This document shows positions 3,630 to 5,439 of a DNA stretch of 5,439 nucleotides, piece after piece. Origin of the DNA: Desulfurococcales archaeon (GTDB taxonomy: Archaea; Thermoproteota; Thermoprotei_A; Sulfolobales; Desulfurococcaceae); contig WAON01000161.1 of the NCBI GenBank assembly GCA_015521265.1, forward strand, positions 1 through 5,439. Reading direction: 5' to 3'. Under the pieces are notes generated by a model. It saw only the letters and a list, made by a program, of their open reading frames with translations, was not told the DNA's origin and did not search any database. Every line of letters starts with the position of its first letter. Within the stretch, counting starts at the first letter, position 1. The position numbers and the translations under genes were made by a program.

Positions 3630-5267
3630 ATGGTAGTCGAACCAATGGGTATACCCGTACTAATACTTAAAGAAGGAACACAGAGAACGACAGGCAGAGA
3701 CGCGCTCCGAACAAACATTATGGCTGCACGAGCAGTAGCAGAAATGCTGAGAACAACGCTAGGACCAAAGGGGATGGATAAAATGCTCGTAGACGCCCTA
3801 GGAGATGTCACGATCACTAATGATGGAGCAACAATCCTGGATAAAGCAGAACTACAACACCCAGCAGCTAAAATGCTAGTACAAATCGCTAAGGGGCAGG
3901 ATGAAGAAGTAGGTGATGGAACAAAGACAACCGTTATCTTCGCTGGAGAACTACTAAGGCATGCAGAGGAATTACTCGATAAAAACATACATCCAACAGT
4001 AATAGTCAGCGGATACAGGAAAGCCCTGACCGAAGCAATAAAATACCTATACGAAATAGCCGTACCAATAAACATCGATGATGAAGAAACACTGAAGAAA
4101 ATAGCAATGACAAGCCTAACAAGCAAAGCAGTACATGATGCAAGAGAATACTTTGCAGAACTGGCAGTCAAAGCAGTAAAACAAATAGCTGAGAAGCGTG
4201 GAGATAAATACTACATAGACCTAGACAACATCCAGATCATAAAGAAGTATGGTGGAAGCCTCCTAGACAGCATGCTAGTCTATGGAGTAGTCCTTGACAA
4301 GGAAGTAGTGCATCCGGGAATGCCTCGCCGCGTCGAAAACGCCAAGATCGCATTAATCGATGCACCGCTGGAAGTAGAGAAACCGGAAATAACAGCTAAG
4401 ATAAACATTACCAGCCCAGACCTGATCAAGGCTTTCCTAGATGAAGAAGCGAAGATTCTAAAAGAGCAGGTCGAGAAGATTGCTTCTACTGGTGCTAATG
4501 TTGTTATTTGTCAGAAGGGTATTGATGAGGTTGCGCAGCACTTCCTAGCAAAGAAAGGAATACTAGCAGTAAGAAGAGTAAAAAGATCAGACATGGAAAA
4601 ACTAGAAAAAGCAACAGGCGGGAAGATTATAAGCAACATCGACGACCTAACACCCGAAGACCTCGGTGAAGCCGAGAAAGTTGAGGAGAAGAAAGTTGGA
4701 GAAGATAAGATGGTGTTCGTCGAGGGATGCAAGAACCCGAAGGCTGTAAGCATAGTGATCCGCGGAGGACTTGAAAGGCTAGTAGATGAAGCGGAGAGAA
4801 GCCTTAGAGATGCATTAGCAGCTGTAGCAGACGCGATAAAGGATGGAATGATCGTTGCAGGCGGTGGAGCGGTTGAAGTAGAACTAGCAAAACACTTAAG
4901 AGACTACGCTAAGACAATAGGCGGGAAGGAGCAATTAGCAGTTGAAGCCTTTGCTAAGAGCCTTGAAGGACTAGCAATGGCTCTAGCAGAAAATGCTGGA
5001 CTAGACCCGGTAGAGATCATTATGAAGCTCCGCGCCGCACACGAGAAGGAAGACGGTAAATGGTATGGTATAAACGTATTCACCGGAGATATAGAAGACA
5101 TGATGAAGCTCGGAGTAATAGAGCCTGTAAGCGTTAAAGCGAATGCGATAAAAGCAGGTGTTGAAGCTGCAACTATAGTATTAAGGATCGATGATGTAAT
5201 CGCTGCTTCAAAGATTGAAAAACCAGAGGAAACCGGTAAAGGACCCGGCGGTGAAGAAGAAGAGTAA
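3630..5267 (+). CDS. ths: Thermosome subunit (group II chaperonin)
   Basis: This is a subunit of the ATP-driven double-ring cytosolic chaperonin that refolds proteins and is abundant under heat stress. All 545 residues, the usual length, are present. Nucleotide-site motifs are LGPKGMDKML (44-53), TITNDGATIL (61-70, D65), GDGTKT (95-100, D96), the RDAL segment with the likely catalytic Asp D394, and GGGAVE (411-416). The apical domain with its helical lid lies roughly at 219-369, between split intermediate and equatorial domains. The tail GPGGEEEE is a typical charged, disordered end. Compared with Sulfolobus subunits from memory, the N-terminus and residues 270-320 look alpha-like and the 195-250 and C-terminal parts beta-like, so I do not assign a subunit letter. 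Codons 282-303 (4473-4538) all end in T or G, unlike their flanks. It has its own promoter and ribosome binding site, and is convergent with the next gene. Confidence 0.98.
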   Translation: MVVEPMGIPVLILKEGTQRTTGRDALRTNIMAARAVAEMLRTTLGPKGMDKMLVDALGDVTITNDGATILDKAELQHPAAKMLVQIAKGQDEEVGDGTKTTVIFAGELLRHAEELLDKNIHPTVIVSGYRKALTEAIKYLYEIAVPINIDDEETLKKIAMTSLTSKAVHDAREYFAELAVKAVKQIAEKRGDKYYIDLDNIQIIKKYGGSLLDSMLVYGVVLDKEVVHPGMPRRVENAKIALIDAPLEVEKPEITAKINITSPDLIKAFLDEEAKILKEQVEKIASTGANVVICQKGIDEVAQHFLAKKGILAVRRVKRSDMEKLEKATGGKIISNIDDLTPEDLGEAEKVEEKKVGEDKMVFVEGCKNPKAVSIVIRGGLERLVDEAERSLRDALAAVADAIKDGMIVAGGGAVEVELAKHLRDYAKTIGGKEQLAVEAFAKSLEGLAMALAENAGLDPVEIIMKLRAAHEKEDGKWYGINVFTGDIEDMMKLGVIEPVSVKANAIKAGVEAATIVLRIDDVIAASKIEKPEETGKGPGGEEEE

Positions 5268-5290
5268 TATTAACAAGGATTACTTTACAC

Positions 5291-5439
5291 TTATACAACC
5301 CTTATAACTACCGGTTTTTTATAAGTTTTAGACTGGAGGACAGCTTCACCGACATCCATGTAGGGTATTATCTTCTGTATATTGGGTGGTAGGTATAGTA
5401 CTTTGTTTATTATTTCTAGGTCGAGTGATGATTTAAGTG
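5291..5439 (-). CDS. C-terminal end of HerA/DUF87-like ATPase (partial)
   Basis: The last 48 codons of a minus-strand gene enter from the right edge and stop at TAA (5291-5293); the 5' part is outside the window. The segment YLPPNIQKIIPYMDVGEAVL followed by a short basic stretch and PVVIRVV resembles the tail of HerA/DUF87-type hexameric ATPases, in which a strand-turn with D-x-GEA is followed by a final beta strand ending in V. The other two minus-strand frames here contain stops. Codons are mostly A/C-ending, as expected for a real gene at this locus. The end lies 23 nt from the thermosome stop, tail to tail. The Walker motifs are not in view, so the family call is tentative; that it is a coding end is more secure. 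Confidence 0.55.
   Translation of the reverse strand, partial: LKSSLDLEIINKVLYLPPNIQKIIPYMDVGEAVLQSKTYKKPVVIRVV
5301..5330 (+). terminator. Probable terminator of the thermosome gene
   Basis: CTTATAA (5301-5307) and TTATAAG (5319-5325) form a 7-bp stem with an 11-nt loop that includes T-rich sequence, followed by TTTTA. The run TTTTTT at 5315-5320 alone could stop archaeal RNA polymerase. It overlaps the 3' end of the convergent gene. Confidence 0.45.

Noticed and set aside
3584..4171. 195-codon open frame on the minus strand inside the thermosome gene
   Set aside because: It is a Ser/Val-rich shadow of the A/C-ending codons of the thermosome gene. It lies fully antisense and shows no domain.
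4511..5101. Minus-strand open frames within the thermosome 3' half
   Set aside because: They are low-complexity Ser/Pro/Phe shadows with no promoter or family resemblance.

Overview
The window looks like a hyperthermophilic crenarchaeon (Thermoproteota), most likely a member of the Desulfurococcales. The evidence is the gene set (ABCE1/Rli1, a TFS-type zinc-ribbon protein, ribosomal protein eS17, a KEOPS Cgi121-like protein and a group II chaperonin), the abundant ATA/AGG/AGA codons, the TATA-box promoters and the GGTGAT-type ribosome binding sites. The order is inferred from protein resemblance and was not tested by search. The first 25 bases are a sequencing-library adapter (Nextera/Tn5), so this is the raw end of an assembled contig, probably from a metagenome or a single cell.

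Layout. ABCE1 (minus strand, 53-1855) fills the left third. An intergenic region of about 320 bases follows. It holds a weak candidate structured RNA (1945-2031), a strong DNA dyad (2058-2088) and the TATA box of a 94-residue TFS/RPB9-like protein (plus, 2178-2462) that has only the N-terminal zinc ribbon. Next is the most unusual piece of the window: a 26-codon ORF (plus, 2607-2687) made only of Met, Ile, Glu and Trp. It has its own TATA box and ribosome binding site, and two perfect inverted repeats bracket it. Convergent to it is a two-gene minus-strand unit, eS17 (3233-3439) then a Cgi121-like KEOPS subunit (2702-3205). Divergent from eS17 is a thermosome subunit (plus, 3630-5267) with its own TATA box, a leader of about 70 nt with a perfect 7-bp hairpin, and a canonical ribosome binding site. 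The right edge carries the last 48 codons of a minus-strand gene whose tail resembles HerA/DUF87-type ATPases.

How the genes fit together. The recognised genes are housekeeping information-processing functions: ribosome recycling (ABCE1), transcription (TFS-like), the small ribosomal subunit (eS17), tRNA t6A modification (Cgi121) and protein folding (thermosome). They seem to be a loose neighbourhood, not one operon.

The candidates for something undescribed are the Glu/Trp microprotein locus, a sharp 22-codon patch of foreign-looking codon choice inside the thermosome gene, and the regulatory structures in front of the TFS-like and thermosome genes. No mobile element, CRISPR array, tRNA or rRNA was seen.
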